Shown here: positions 1 through 9,444 of the stretch, in pieces | Numbering within the stretch: the stretch's first letter is position 1 | Layout of the letters: each line of letters starts with the position of its first letter | Assembly (NCBI GenBank): GCA_028280345.1 | Contig: JANQLY010000010.1 | Location: 124,001 to 188,000, forward strand | Length of the DNA: 64,000 nt | Origin: Pseudomonadales bacterium | GTDB lineage: Bacteria; Pseudomonadota; Gammaproteobacteria; Pseudomonadales; UBA7239 | Reading direction: 5' to 3' | Position numbers and translations under genes: made by a program | The notes under the pieces: model-generated | The model's input: only the letters and a program-made list of their open reading frames with translations | Databases searched by the model: none | Told to the model about the DNA's origin: nothing

Positions 1-2
1 GC

Positions 3-3000
3 GGTGCGCTGTTAACAGAAACGGCGCTGTTTTCACCAGATATGTCACCGTTGCAAAATATCAGCGGGAAACGTTTGAATATCAGCGCAGAGAAGTTTAC
101 CGAAGCGGTTAAAAAACTGCGTCAGCTGTATCAGATGACGCTGGTGGATATCATTAATCAGAAAGATTTTGATTCCAACCTGCCAAAACTTGAAAAAGTT
201 TTCACCAACTTCGAAAAAGTCAGTCAGGGAACTGCGTATAAGCCTTTTTGGGATGTCTGCTTGGCGCTTGTGGAAGGCCTGCACAATGACTCTATTTCCG
301 CCAGTGTTGCAATCAACAACCTACTGCGTGAAATAGAAAAAGTTATCAAGCGTCTTTCTGCAGATGGTATAGCAGCACTGGATAACTTTGAATCTGAAGA
401 GCTGGTTAAAAACCTGCTTTACTACATAGCAGGTAGTGATGCAGATTCGCCGAGGGTGAGTGAAACAAGAAATCTTTATAAACTTGAAGATGCTCTACCC
501 CAAGGCGGTGAAGAAGAGCAGAGTGATGATTTTCTTGCTGGTGCTGAGCCCGATGCGATGCGTTCGGTTGTGCAGGCACTCGGCGAAGAGTTTGGCAAGG
601 TCAAGGAAGTCTTCGACAGCTACGTCAGTGGACAACAAAATGATAATGAGGCGCTAAGTAAAATTTTGCCTGTATTTAAGCAGGCAGCAGATACACTCGC
701 CGTGCTTGGCCAGGGTGCGTTGCGCAAAACTATCGAAGCGCTTGCAGATAGCCTTGAAGCAAAAATTAATGAAACGGACGTTGCCACTGGCAATGATCTG
801 ATGGACATTGCAGCGAATTTGCTTGAAGTTGAAGGCACGCTTAACAGCCAGTTCAATAAGGATGCGGAACGCACGGACGATGCGCCGCCAAGTATGGATA
901 TTGCCATGCTTACAGCACAGGAAACGGTGCTGTTTGAATCCCAGAATGCATTGGAACAGGCGAAAGACGCGGTTGTTGAATACATTGCGTCGCAGTGGGA
1001 GCGACGTCATATTGAGCCGCTGCCAGATTTGCTGATGGAAATCCGTGGCGGTCTTGAAATGGTTAACCAGCGCCGTTCGGCGCGTATCCTCGGAGCCTGT
1101 GCCCGCTATATCAAAGACAAACTGATTGATGGTGGTCACGAACCTGACTGGAAAGAAATGGATACCCTTGCCGATGCGATTGCCGGTGTGGAGTATTACC
1201 TCGAAACACTTGATGAAGATGTTATCGAGGAAGAGGACACGATTCTTGGTGTTGCGGAAGATTCGGTATCTGACCTTGGTTATGCCGTTAAGGCGTTTAA
1301 ACGCGAAGATGAAGCTGGTGACCTGGATGATGATGTGCCGGAGCTTGACGATACGCCAAGTGACGAGGAACTTGAGGAAATTCAATCCCAGGGTACTTCA
1401 CCACTAACGGCAGAAAAACTCGCAGCCATTATGTCTGACGGCGAAGAACCGGAGCCGGAAGAGGTAGAGGAAGAAGACGTCGTCGAAGTTGACAAGGAAG
1501 AAAGTAAACCGCTTATCGAAATTCCCGAAGACGGCCCGCTGCTTTCCGATGAAGAGTTTGACAGTATCGAGACCAAAACCGATGGATTAGAGCTGGAAAC
1601 AGAGTTCAGTTTTGATGGTCTTGCAGAAACCGGTATCGAGGCTCCTACCGCGGTTGAGGAAGCCGCGGTGGAAGAACCGGCAAGTGATAGTGAAGACGCA
1701 ACACTTGAAGTTGAATCTGAACTTGAAGTAGAAGAACCGGAAGAAACACTTGAGCTTGAACCGGTAGAAGATGCTGCCGAAATCGCAGAGCCTGAACCGA
1801 TTGAGGAGGTTAGCCTCGAAGTTGAAGAGCCGGTTGAGCTGGAAAGTGCGGAAATTATCGATCTGCCGGTTACGGGAACAGAAGAGCCCGAATCCGAGCC
1901 GGAGTTCGAAGAAGCTGAAGCCGAGGTTGCGCAAGCTGAGGAGGCACCTGCTGTCGCTGCGGTCGAAGCAGAAGATGATGAAGACTTTATTTTTGATAAT
2001 TTTGAAGATGAAGACTTTGACGATGAAATTGCAGAAATCTTCATTGAAGAAATCGAGGAAGTTCTTGAGAACATCGGTGAGTTTTATCCGAAATGGAAAG
2101 AGAGCAGCTACCAGGATGATGACGCGCTGACAGAGTTTCGCCGCGGCTTTCATACAATGAAGGGTAGTGGGCGCATGGCCAAGGCAGTGAGTGTCGGTGA
2201 GCTGGCCTGGGCAGTGGAAAATATGCTCAATCGCGTTATTGATCAGACAATAGAAGTCAGTGATAACGTGATTGGATTGATTGATCGTGTACTCGACAAA
2301 GTACCGAGCATGATGGCGGCGTTTGCCAATAAACAACCGGATCCTGATCCGGCATTGTCCAAGCGCTATCGTTTGATTGGTGAAGCGTTGTCGATGGGCA
2401 ATGAACCGTTGCCATTTGAACTTGATATGGCAGTGGTGGGCGTTGCCGAAGAGGCGGCACCGACTGAAGATCTGGTCGCGGCAGAAGAAGTTGTTGAAGA
2501 GGCTGCTGTCGCAGAAGAAGTGGCGGAAGATGCGGGTATCGAAATTGAGGAAGTCTCCGTCGAAGAGTTTGAAGAAGCCGCTGCTGAAGCCGTTGAAGAT
2601 GAAATTGACTGGGATCTTTGGGATATTTTTGCTGGAGAAGCTGAATCTCACCTCGAAGTCGCAGATGAATGGATCGAATACGCGCGCGGTCAGCATCCGA
2701 TGCCTGCTGATCCCAGTGATCCGCTGCAGCGTGCTTTGCATACGCTTAAAGGCAGTGCCTATATGGCGGAGATCAATTCCATTGCGGAGCTTGCTACGCC
2801 ACTGGAAAAATTTGTTAAAGCGCTACGTGCATTCCAAATTCAGGTCACCGAGTCGTTTACGGATTTGCTCGAAAGCTGTGTAAAAGAAATTCGAGTCGGG
2901 CTTGCCCAGATCGAGGACCGGACAACTGTTGTACTGGATAATAAAGACAGCTTGTTGATCAGCATTAACGCCATGCGTCTTGAGCTGACCGGTGAAAGTG

Positions 3001-6000
3001 AAGAAGATATTGTCGCTGAAACCGGTGTGCGTCCAAGTGTTTCTACACCGGAAGGCGCTGCAGTTGACCCGACCATGTTCAACGAGTTTCTTGCCAGTGA
3101 AATGGATGCACTTATGGATGCAGACATTATCGTTGCAGACTGGCAAACTCAGCCGGATGATTTAAGTGGTGTTGAAAAGCTTGTTGATGAGTTACATAAA
3201 ATGGCGGAAGCGGCGGAGCCTGCCGGGCTTATGCCGATTGCAAGTATGTGTCGCCTGCTTCTGCAAGGTTATGGCAAAGTACTTGATGCCAACGGTCGCG
3301 GTCGCGATGTTTATGCGCCACTCGCAACGACGGCTCATGAAACACTGATTAATTTTATTGATGAACTGGCCGGTGGTCAGGACCTTGCTAATAACGCTGA
3401 AGTTGAAGCGCAATTACAAGGCTTCATTGATACCGAACTGCCGGCAGAGGTTGCCGAGGCGACAACAACAATTGAAGACGCGCTTGAAGATACTAATCAG
3501 ACAGCGGTACGTGAAGCGCTCGATGTTGAAGCTCTGGAAGCAGCAGCTGAGGGAGGGGCCGAACCGGCATCCGTAGAAGATTTACTTGAAGACGCCAATC
3601 AAACCGCAGTTCGTGAAGTGGTGGATGTTGATACTGTTGAATCCGAGGCTGAGGTAGAAGAAGCACCAGCAGTTGCCGCTGAAATGGTCAGCCTTGATGA
3701 TTTTGATGGCGATTTGCTGGAGATATTTGTTGAGGAAGCTGAAGAGCTTCTCGAAGAACTTGATGAAATTGTTGCTGAGTGGAGTGATGATCGCTCGGAG
3801 TCAAGTCACCCCGACCGACTCAAGCGCAACCTGCATACCTACAAGGGTGGTGCGCGCATGGCCGGTTTATCTGTGCTCGGTACGTTGGCACATGATCTTG
3901 AAACACAGCTTGAAACCTTTAGCGGCACAGCCGACCAGACATTGATTGATGAGGTGCATGATTACCAGGATCGTCTTATCAAAGGTACGGAGCGCGTACG
4001 CAGTTTACTGGGCGGTGAGTCGGTTGCCTTTGCCGACCTTGAAATGGGTGCTGTTGTTGCAGAACCCGCTGCTGAACCTGAGGTTGAGGAAGCCAGCCTT
4101 GATGTGGCTGAAGTTGAGGAAACGGTTGAAGTAGCGGAAGAAGTTGTTGAGCCTGTTGTTGAAGACGCTGTTGAAGAGACGGTGGAAGAAGTAGCTGAAG
4201 CTGCTGCCACACCAGCAGCGGGTGTGCTGGAAATGTCCGATGACATTGATGCAGAGCTGCTGGAGATCTTTATCGATGAAGCCAATGAATTGGTAGAAGA
4301 ACTCGATCATACGATTGCCGAATGGGAAGGTGAACCCGAGACATCACAAGTTGATGAGCTCAAACGTATTTTGCATACACTGAAGGGTGGCGCACGCATG
4401 GCTGGGTTGACGGGCCTTGGTTCTATTGCGCACGATCTTGAAACCTATCTCGAAACCTTTACCGGCTCCGGTGATGCAGAACTGTTTAGCATGTTGCACG
4501 ACTACCAGGATCGCATTATTGCCGGTGTTGATCAGGCAAAAGCCGTTGCTGCCGGAGAACAGCCAACACCCATGGAGGCTGCCGATGCGCCGCCTGAGAC
4601 AGAAGAAGTTGAAGTAGCCGAGATTGCTGAGGCTGAGGTTGAAGAAGTCGCACCAGTAGCTGCTGGGTTTGCGATTGATATTCCGTCTGACCTCGATATG
4701 GACTTGCTGGAAATTTTCCTTGATGAAGCCAGCGAACTGCTTGAAGAACTCGATAACGCAATACACGGTTGGCAAGGTGAGCCCGATAACCGTGACTTCT
4801 GCGATGAACTTAAACGTGTGCTGCATACCTTTAAAGGTGGTGCGCGCATGGCGGGCATCATGCAACTCGGTGATCTTGCCCACGATCTTGAAACACAGCT
4901 TGAAACTCACACTGGTGCGGCATCACCAGAGTTGTTGCAGGAAATTCTTGATTACCAGGACAAGATTGTCAGTGGTGTCGAGCAGGTACGGGGTTTTGAT
5001 CCAAATGCGCCGCAAGTTGAGTCACCCGCTGAAGCGACGGTTGAAGAAGAGCCGACGCCTGATGTACCAGCGCCGGTGGTGGCTGATGGCGGTGCAGAAA
5101 TTCTGCCGTTTAAAGCAGCAAATACGCCCACCGGGCTGGACAAGAAAACCGATAAAGCTGCTGCTGAAAAAGCTAAAGCCGCTGGCCCTCAGGAAATGGT
5201 CAAGGTGGCCGCTGAACTTATCGAAGAGCTTGTTAACCTCGCCGGTGAGACCAGTATCAGCCGCGGTCGTGTAGAGCAACAGGTTACCGACTTTGGTTTT
5301 ACGCTGGATGACGTTGATGCCACGATTGGTCGTTTGCAGGATCAGCTGCGCCGTCTTGAAATCGAGACAGAAGCCCAGGTGCAATCAAAAATCGAAGAGA
5401 TTCAGGCGCGTCGCGACGACTTTGACCCGCTCGAGATGGACCGCTATTCCACCTTGCAGCAGCTGACGCGCTCACTGATGGAAACATCTTCTGACTTGCT
5501 CGACCTGCGTGCCCAGCTTACCAACAAGGCGCGTGAGACAGAGATGGTGCTGCTGCAACAGTCGCGGATCAATACTGAGTTGCAGGAAGGCTTAATGCGT
5601 TCGCGCATGGTGCCATTCTCACGTATGGTGCCGCGCTTGCGTCGTATTGTTCGTCAGGTTAGTGGTGAGTTGAAAAAAGAAGTGGATTTCGACCTTGAGA
5701 ATGTAGAAGGCGAAATGGATCGTACGGTACTTGAGCGTATGGTGGCGCCGCTTGAACATATGTTGCGTAATGCACTTGACCACGGTATCGAAATGCCAGC
5801 AGACCGCGAAAAAGCCGGCAAATCACGGCGCGGTAAGGTTATTCTCAGCTTTGGCCGAGAAGGCGGTGATGTATTAATTACCCTGCGCGATGACGGTGGT
5901 GGTATTCCAGTCGAAGTTATTCGCCAGAAAGCGATAGAACGTGGCCTGATGACAGAAGAGACCCATTTGTCGGATCAGGAAATACTGCAATTTATTATGC

Positions 6001-7037
6001 AGGCAGGTTTTAGTACCGCAGAGAAAGTAACCCAGATTTCCGGTCGTGGTGTGGGTATGGACGTGGTACACAGCGAGATTAAACAGCTCGGTGGCACGAT
6101 GCAGATTAACTCCCAGCTTGGTGCAGGTACCGAGTTTACAGTGCGACTGCCGTTTACGGTATCGGTTAACCGCGCCTTGATGGTTAAAATTGGTGACGAC
6201 CAGTTTGCCGTACCACTTAACTCTATCGAAGGTATTGTAAGGGTAAGCCCGTTCGAACTTGAAAATTACTACTCCGATCCTGAAGCGCGTTTTGAGTACG
6301 CAGGTGAGTTGTATGAAGTGCGTTATCTCGGCGCATTGTTGCAAACCAAGTTGCGACCAAACCTTGAAGGCTTGACGCTGCCGGAAGCCGTTATTCTTGT
6401 ACGTGGTGCAGACCATTCTATTGCCTTGCACGTAGATCAACTATTGGGCAGCCGCGAGATTGTGGTTAAGAGTCTCGGGCCGCAGTTTGGTGCTGTGCCG
6501 GGTCTGTCCGGTGCAACTATCCTCGGTGATGGTAGCGTAGTTGTGATTCTTGATCCTATGGCGCTGGTGCGTTCAGCGGTACTGCTGGAAAACCAGGGCG
6601 TTATGGTACAGCTTGAACAACAGCAAAAAGCAGCGGCTCAGGATGTCTTTACGGTAATGGTTGTTGACGATTCGGTAACGGTGCGCAAAGTGACCTCGCG
6701 TTTCCTTGAGCGGGAGGGCTTTGAAGTTATCCTTGCCAAGGATGGTGCCGATGCGATGCTGCAATTACAGGATCACCAGCCTGATGTTATGTTGCTTGAT
6801 ATTGAAATGCCGCGTATGGACGGTTTTGAAGTAGCAAGTTCGGTGAAAAACACTGATCGCCTCAAAGAGATTCCGATCATTATGATTACTTCGCGAACTG
6901 GTGATAAGCACCGTGAGCGAGCTATGTCACTTGGTGTTGAGCGCTACATGGGTAAACCGTTTGTAGAAGACGAGCTGCTTGAAACAATTAATGAGCTGGT
7001 TGCACAAAAACTACGTCAGAGTGCGTTGGCGGAGTGA
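3..7037 (+). CDS. chpA: ChpA/PilL-type chemosensory hybrid histidine kinase, 5' truncated by window edge
   Basis: CheA-like kinase that controls type IV pilus extension and retraction (Chp/Pil system). The reading frame stays open to the window edge, and the residues just before the ATG at 42 (LLTETALFSPD) resemble the ChpA interior, so the true start lies outside the window. Numbered from that ATG, five Hpt domains carry phosphorylatable His at about 704, 900, 1265, 1445 and 1595 (HTxKGSxRM or HTxKGGARMAG contexts). Degenerate Hpt-like helices precede them. Long Glu/Val/Ala-rich acidic linkers separate the Hpt domains. Next come a CheA dimerisation region (about 1720), an HATPase core (N box NALDHGIE, DDGGG, GRGVGMD), a CheW-like domain and a C-terminal receiver with DIEMPRMDG, phospho-acceptor Asp about 2253. 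The last three Hpt domains are near copies of each other. ChpB and ChpC follow. The family and domain order are clear; the phosphotransfer role of each Hpt is inferred. Confidence 0.95.
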   Translation, partial: GALLTETALFSPDMSPLQNISGKRLNISAEKFTEAVKKLRQLYQMTLVDIINQKDFDSNLPKLEKVFTNFEKVSQGTAYKPFWDVCLALVEGLHNDSISASVAINNLLREIEKVIKRLSADGIAALDNFESEELVKNLLYYIAGSDADSPRVSETRNLYKLEDALPQGGEEEQSDDFLAGAEPDAMRSVVQALGEEFGKVKEVFDSYVSGQQNDNEALSKILPVFKQAADTLAVLGQGALRKTIEALADSLEAKINETDVATGNDLMDIAANLLEVEGTLNSQFNKDAERTDDAPPSMDIAMLTAQETVLFESQNALEQAKDAVVEYIASQWERRHIEPLPDLLMEIRGGLEMVNQRRSARILGACARYIKDKLIDGGHEPDWKEMDTLADAIAGVEYYLETLDEDVIEEEDTILGVAEDSVSDLGYAVKAFKREDEAGDLDDDVPELDDTPSDEELEEIQSQGTSPLTAEKLAAIMSDGEEPEPEEVEEEDVVEVDKEESKPLIEIPEDGPLLSDEEFDSIETKTDGLELETEFSFDGLAETGIEAPTAVEEAAVEEPASDSEDATLEVESELEVEEPEETLELEPVEDAAEIAEPEPIEEVSLEVEEPVELESAEIIDLPVTGTEEPESEPEFEEAEAEVAQAEEAPAVAAVEAEDDEDFIFDNFEDEDFDDEIAEIFIEEIEEVLENIGEFYPKWKESSYQDDDALTEFRRGFHTMKGSGRMAKAVSVGELAWAVENMLNRVIDQTIEVSDNVIGLIDRVLDKVPSMMAAFANKQPDPDPALSKRYRLIGEALSMGNEPLPFELDMAVVGVAEEAAPTEDLVAAEEVVEEAAVAEEVAEDAGIEIEEVSVEEFEEAAAEAVEDEIDWDLWDIFAGEAESHLEVADEWIEYARGQHPMPADPSDPLQRALHTLKGSAYMAEINSIAELATPLEKFVKALRAFQIQVTESFTDLLESCVKEIRVGLAQIEDRTTVVLDNKDSLLISINAMRLELTGESEEDIVAETGVRPSVSTPEGAAVDPTMFNEFLASEMDALMDADIIVADWQTQPDDLSGVEKLVDELHKMAEAAEPAGLMPIASMCRLLLQGYGKVLDANGRGRDVYAPLATTAHETLINFIDELAGGQDLANNAEVEAQLQGFIDTELPAEVAEATTTIEDALEDTNQTAVREALDVEALEAAAEGGAEPASVEDLLEDANQTAVREVVDVDTVESEAEVEEAPAVAAEMVSLDDFDGDLLEIFVEEAEELLEELDEIVAEWSDDRSESSHPDRLKRNLHTYKGGARMAGLSVLGTLAHDLETQLETFSGTADQTLIDEVHDYQDRLIKGTERVRSLLGGESVAFADLEMGAVVAEPAAEPEVEEASLDVAEVEETVEVAEEVVEPVVEDAVEETVEEVAEAAATPAAGVLEMSDDIDAELLEIFIDEANELVEELDHTIAEWEGEPETSQVDELKRILHTLKGGARMAGLTGLGSIAHDLETYLETFTGSGDAELFSMLHDYQDRIIAGVDQAKAVAAGEQPTPMEAADAPPETEEVEVAEIAEAEVEEVAPVAAGFAIDIPSDLDMDLLEIFLDEASELLEELDNAIHGWQGEPDNRDFCDELKRVLHTFKGGARMAGIMQLGDLAHDLETQLETHTGAASPELLQEILDYQDKIVSGVEQVRGFDPNAPQVESPAEATVEEEPTPDVPAPVVADGGAEILPFKAANTPTGLDKKTDKAAAEKAKAAGPQEMVKVAAELIEELVNLAGETSISRGRVEQQVTDFGFTLDDVDATIGRLQDQLRRLEIETEAQVQSKIEEIQARRDDFDPLEMDRYSTLQQLTRSLMETSSDLLDLRAQLTNKARETEMVLLQQSRINTELQEGLMRSRMVPFSRMVPRLRRIVRQVSGELKKEVDFDLENVEGEMDRTVLERMVAPLEHMLRNALDHGIEMPADREKAGKSRRGKVILSFGREGGDVLITLRDDGGGIPVEVIRQKAIERGLMTEETHLSDQEILQFIMQAGFSTAEKVTQISGRGVGMDVVHSEIKQLGGTMQINSQLGAGTEFTVRLPFTVSVNRALMVKIGDDQFAVPLNSIEGIVRVSPFELENYYSDPEARFEYAGELYEVRYLGALLQTKLRPNLEGLTLPEAVILVRGADHSIALHVDQLLGSREIVVKSLGPQFGAVPGLSGATILGDGSVVVILDPMALVRSAVLLENQGVMVQLEQQQKAAAQDVFTVMVVDDSVTVRKVTSRFLEREGFEVILAKDGADAMLQLQDHQPDVMLLDIEMPRMDGFEVASSVKNTDRLKEIPIIMITSRTGDKHRERAMSLGVERYMGKPFVEDELLETINELVAQKLRQSALAE

Positions 7038-7045
7038 GATAGTTA

Positions 7046-7981
7046 GTGAGTAGTTCCAACAAGGTAGGTATCGTTGCCGAAAACGCAACGGACCTGCATA
7101 CCTTGCGTGCCGTTGTAACCGAAGCCGGACTTGAAGTTGTCAGTGCTATCGAGTTTTATTTTTATCGACAAGGGGTCCCGCTTAATAAAGACGTGGAAGC
7201 CTGGATACTGAATCTCGATATTGAAAAGCTTGAGCAAAGTTGCCCGGAAAAAGTAGATGATCTGATTGACGCGGTTCCGGGTATGTTGATCCTCTGTGAA
7301 GGAGGCTCTCCACCCACACCGGTGGAGCCGGAGTACAACAGCTGGAAGCGGCGGTTATTGTCAAAGATACAGGATATCGCCGGTACGATTAATCTGGAAA
7401 GCCATGGGGCAGGATTACCAAATCGGGTCTGGGTACTGGCAGGGTCAATAGGAGGCCCGGAGTCGATCAAATTGTTTCTCGACAACTTGCCGGAGGGTCT
7501 TGATGTTGCGTTTGTGTATGCAAACCACTTGCAGGCAGACTTCCAAGGTACATTAGCGCAAAGTGTTGCTAAAAATGCGCATTACCCCGCTCATGTTGCA
7601 GCCCATGGGCAGGTGATAAAAAGTGGTGAAGTCTTTGTTATTTCGCCTGAACACACGGTGTCACTACAGCCTAATGGAACATTTCTGGTTGGTCTCGACA
7701 AGTGGTACGGCCAATATCAGCCTAATCTGGATCATGTGATTGCCAGTGTGGCAAAGACATTTGGTCATACCGGCGGGGTCATTATTTTTAGCGGGATGTG
7801 CGATGATGGAGCCGCTTCCTGTCGAATGATGAAGCAAAATGGTGGTAAAGTGTGGGCTCAGCAACCGGATACCTGCGTTAGTTCAGCTATGCCGGATGCG
7901 GCAATTGCAACGGGCTGCGTGGATAAAATCGGAACACCGCAGCAGCTGGCAGCAGCACTTGCAGCGGAAGTCGCCAGCTAA
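7046..7981 (+). CDS. chpB: ChpB-like CheB-type protein-glutamate methylesterase
   Basis: Predicted to remove methyl groups from the pilus chemoreceptor (PilJ in Pseudomonas), giving adaptation in the Chp system. The first 120 or so residues are a degenerate receiver-like region. The CheB catalytic domain follows, with the Ser motif GSIGG, the His motif ANHL and the Asp motif SGMCDDGA, so the Ser-His-Asp triad is present. A GTG start is used 8 bases after the chpA stop, which implies transcriptional and probably translational coupling. ChpB proteins are known to lack a canonical receiver domain, as here. The name rests on the neighbouring chpA plus the catalytic motifs. Confidence 0.88.
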   Translation: MSSSNKVGIVAENATDLHTLRAVVTEAGLEVVSAIEFYFYRQGVPLNKDVEAWILNLDIEKLEQSCPEKVDDLIDAVPGMLILCEGGSPPTPVEPEYNSWKRRLLSKIQDIAGTINLESHGAGLPNRVWVLAGSIGGPESIKLFLDNLPEGLDVAFVYANHLQADFQGTLAQSVAKNAHYPAHVAAHGQVIKSGEVFVISPEHTVSLQPNGTFLVGLDKWYGQYQPNLDHVIASVAKTFGHTGGVIIFSGMCDDGAASCRMMKQNGGKVWAQQPDTCVSSAMPDAAIATGCVDKIGTPQQLAAALAAEVAS

Positions 7982-8023
7982 ACAGGGTTATATAACAGAA
8001 GAGGATAACCAGGGGTAGATACC

Positions 8024-8515
8024 ATGAATAATCAGCAACCCGCCGTTTTAGAAAATGAAATTACTGATATTTCCAGTATGTTGCTGCCGGTACAGGAAGG
8101 TTATCTGCTGCTGCCTGGTGTATCGGTTGCGGAAATTGTTAGTTACCAGCCTGCGCAACAGGATGAAGACAACCCCCCGAACTGGTATCTCGGTAATATT
8201 AAATGGCGTAACCTTGATGTGCCGCTGGCTTGTTATGAAACCTTGCGTGGTAAGGGAGAGCCGCAACTTGGTCATCACTGTCGAATTGCCGTGTTGAATA
8301 ATTCAGGCCTCAATCAGCAGCTCGATTTTTTTGCCATTGTTATTCAGGGGACACCACGTCTGTTGCGGGTAACACCAGCAGAAATTATAGAGAATGAAGA
8401 GCGTGAAGTAGAAGATGGGGAAAGAATGCATGTGCTGGTTGCTGGTGAAGAAGCATTAATCCCCAACTTACAACTTATTGAAAAAGCGATCATAGATTAT
8501 TTTGAATTTATATAG
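8024..8515 (+). CDS. chpC: ChpC-like CheW-domain adaptor
   Basis: A 163-residue single CheW-like domain (SSMLLPVQEGYLLLPG near the N terminus, the NWYLGNIKWRNLDVPL strand pair, and a C-terminal PNLQLIEKAI helix). CheW adaptors couple receptors to a CheA-type kinase; ChpC is the accessory adaptor of the pilus chemosensory system. The ATG has a purine-rich GGGGTAG sequence just upstream and lies 42 bases after chpB in the chpA-chpB-chpC order known from Pseudomonas. Sequence similarity is only visible at the fold level, so PilI-like is an alternative name. Confidence 0.8.
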   Translation: MNNQQPAVLENEITDISSMLLPVQEGYLLLPGVSVAEIVSYQPAQQDEDNPPNWYLGNIKWRNLDVPLACYETLRGKGEPQLGHHCRIAVLNNSGLNQQLDFFAIVIQGTPRLLRVTPAEIIENEEREVEDGERMHVLVAGEEALIPNLQLIEKAIIDYFEFI

Positions 8516-8581
8516 CTCAATTTAAATTCATTGCTGGCTAATAGTTGTGCCAGTAAGTTAATAAAGACAAGGAGACCCACT

Positions 8582-9355
8582 ATGCAAGAAAATCCATACT
8601 CAGCGCCTGATGCTGATCTTGTTGAGCATGACGATTCAGCAGAACCATCCTGTCAGTTACCCCGTGGTGTTGGTATTGGTCGGGGTGTTGGCTGGATAGG
8701 CGAAGCTTTTGACCTGTTTAAAATGGCTCCCGGTACCTGGATTGCCCTGTTTATTGTTTACATGATTATTATGATGGCGGTTAGTATCTTGCCAATAGTC
8801 AGTATTATTTCATCATTTATACAAACACTGCTCGGTGCCGGTATCATGTATGCCTGTCGTGAACTGGAGCGCGATGGTGAAATGGAAATCAGTTATATGT
8901 TTCAGGGCTTCCGAGAAAAAACGGGCCCACTATTAGGTGTAGCAGGTATTGTCTTGCTGCTAATGATTGTTATTTTTGTGATTGCATTTGCTATTGTCGG
9001 TGTTGAGTATCTTGCCATGCTGGATGGCGGTGGAGATTTCTCTGATGAACAAGCCATGCTCAATTTTGCACTTGCCATGCTTGTTGCTCTTGGTCTGTTA
9101 ATACCGGTGATTATGCTGATCTGGTTTGCACCGACTTTGATCTTGCTTAATGGTCAAGGTGTCATTGAAGCAATGAAAAATAGCTTTATGGGCTGTATTA
9201 AAAACATTCTTCCAATGTTGTTATACAGCATTGTGTTTTCAATCCTGTTCTTCATTGGCATGATTCCCCTGTTCCTTGGTCTGCTTGTGGTGATGCCTGT
9301 TGCGATGGCATCCTACTATACATCCTATAAAGATATTTATATTTACGAGGACTAA
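8582..9355 (+). CDS. BPSS1780-like multi-pass membrane protein
   Basis: A 257-residue protein starting with NPYSAPDADL, a short motif seen at the N terminus of many proteobacterial small membrane proteins. About five hydrophobic segments follow (near residues 55-85, 115-145, 160-190, 205-250). The start at 8582 is chosen because AAGGAG lies 7 bases upstream; an upstream in-frame start at 8531 has no such site. The C-terminal pattern of a glycine-rich helix followed by a SYYTSYKDIY-like end resembles the BPSS1780/YciC-type families. Function is unknown. It is not obviously part of the chemosensory system even though it follows chpC by 66 bases. Confidence 0.8.
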   Translation: MQENPYSAPDADLVEHDDSAEPSCQLPRGVGIGRGVGWIGEAFDLFKMAPGTWIALFIVYMIIMMAVSILPIVSIISSFIQTLLGAGIMYACRELERDGEMEISYMFQGFREKTGPLLGVAGIVLLLMIVIFVIAFAIVGVEYLAMLDGGGDFSDEQAMLNFALAMLVALGLLIPVIMLIWFAPTLILLNGQGVIEAMKNSFMGCIKNILPMLLYSIVFSILFFIGMIPLFLGLLVVMPVAMASYYTSYKDIYIYED

Positions 9356-9361
9356 TCTTTT

Positions 9362-9396
9362 TTTGCAGGTGTCGGTTTGTGGCCGGCATCTGCAAA
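9362..9396. terminator. Hairpin between convergent genes
   Basis: Inverted repeat with 14-base arms (9362-9375 and 9383-9396, two G-U wobbles, 7-base loop) just after the stop of the membrane-protein gene and facing the convergent esterase gene. A run of T precedes the hairpin rather than following it on the + strand, so it is not a textbook rho-independent terminator in either direction. It could still end transcription or protect a 3' end. Confidence 0.45.
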
Positions 9397-9412
9397 GGTC
9401 CTGCTTTATAGC

Positions 9413-9443
9413 GCTCAAGTGGGCAAAGTAGTTGCTCTTGAGC
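9413..9443. terminator. Second hairpin before the esterase stop codon
   Basis: Two stacked stems (GCTCAA with TTGAGC, and GGGCAA with TTGCTC, one wobble) lie immediately downstream of the esterase stop codon on the - strand. No T-run follows, so the terminator role is inferred from position only. Confidence 0.35.
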
Positions 9444-9444
9444 C

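Noticed and set aside
1382-2741. Long - strand ORFs (230 and 384 codons) opposite chpA
   Set aside because: They mirror the Glu-rich GAA/GAG codons of the acidic linkers and have low-complexity Ser or Phe/Arg-rich products with no domains.
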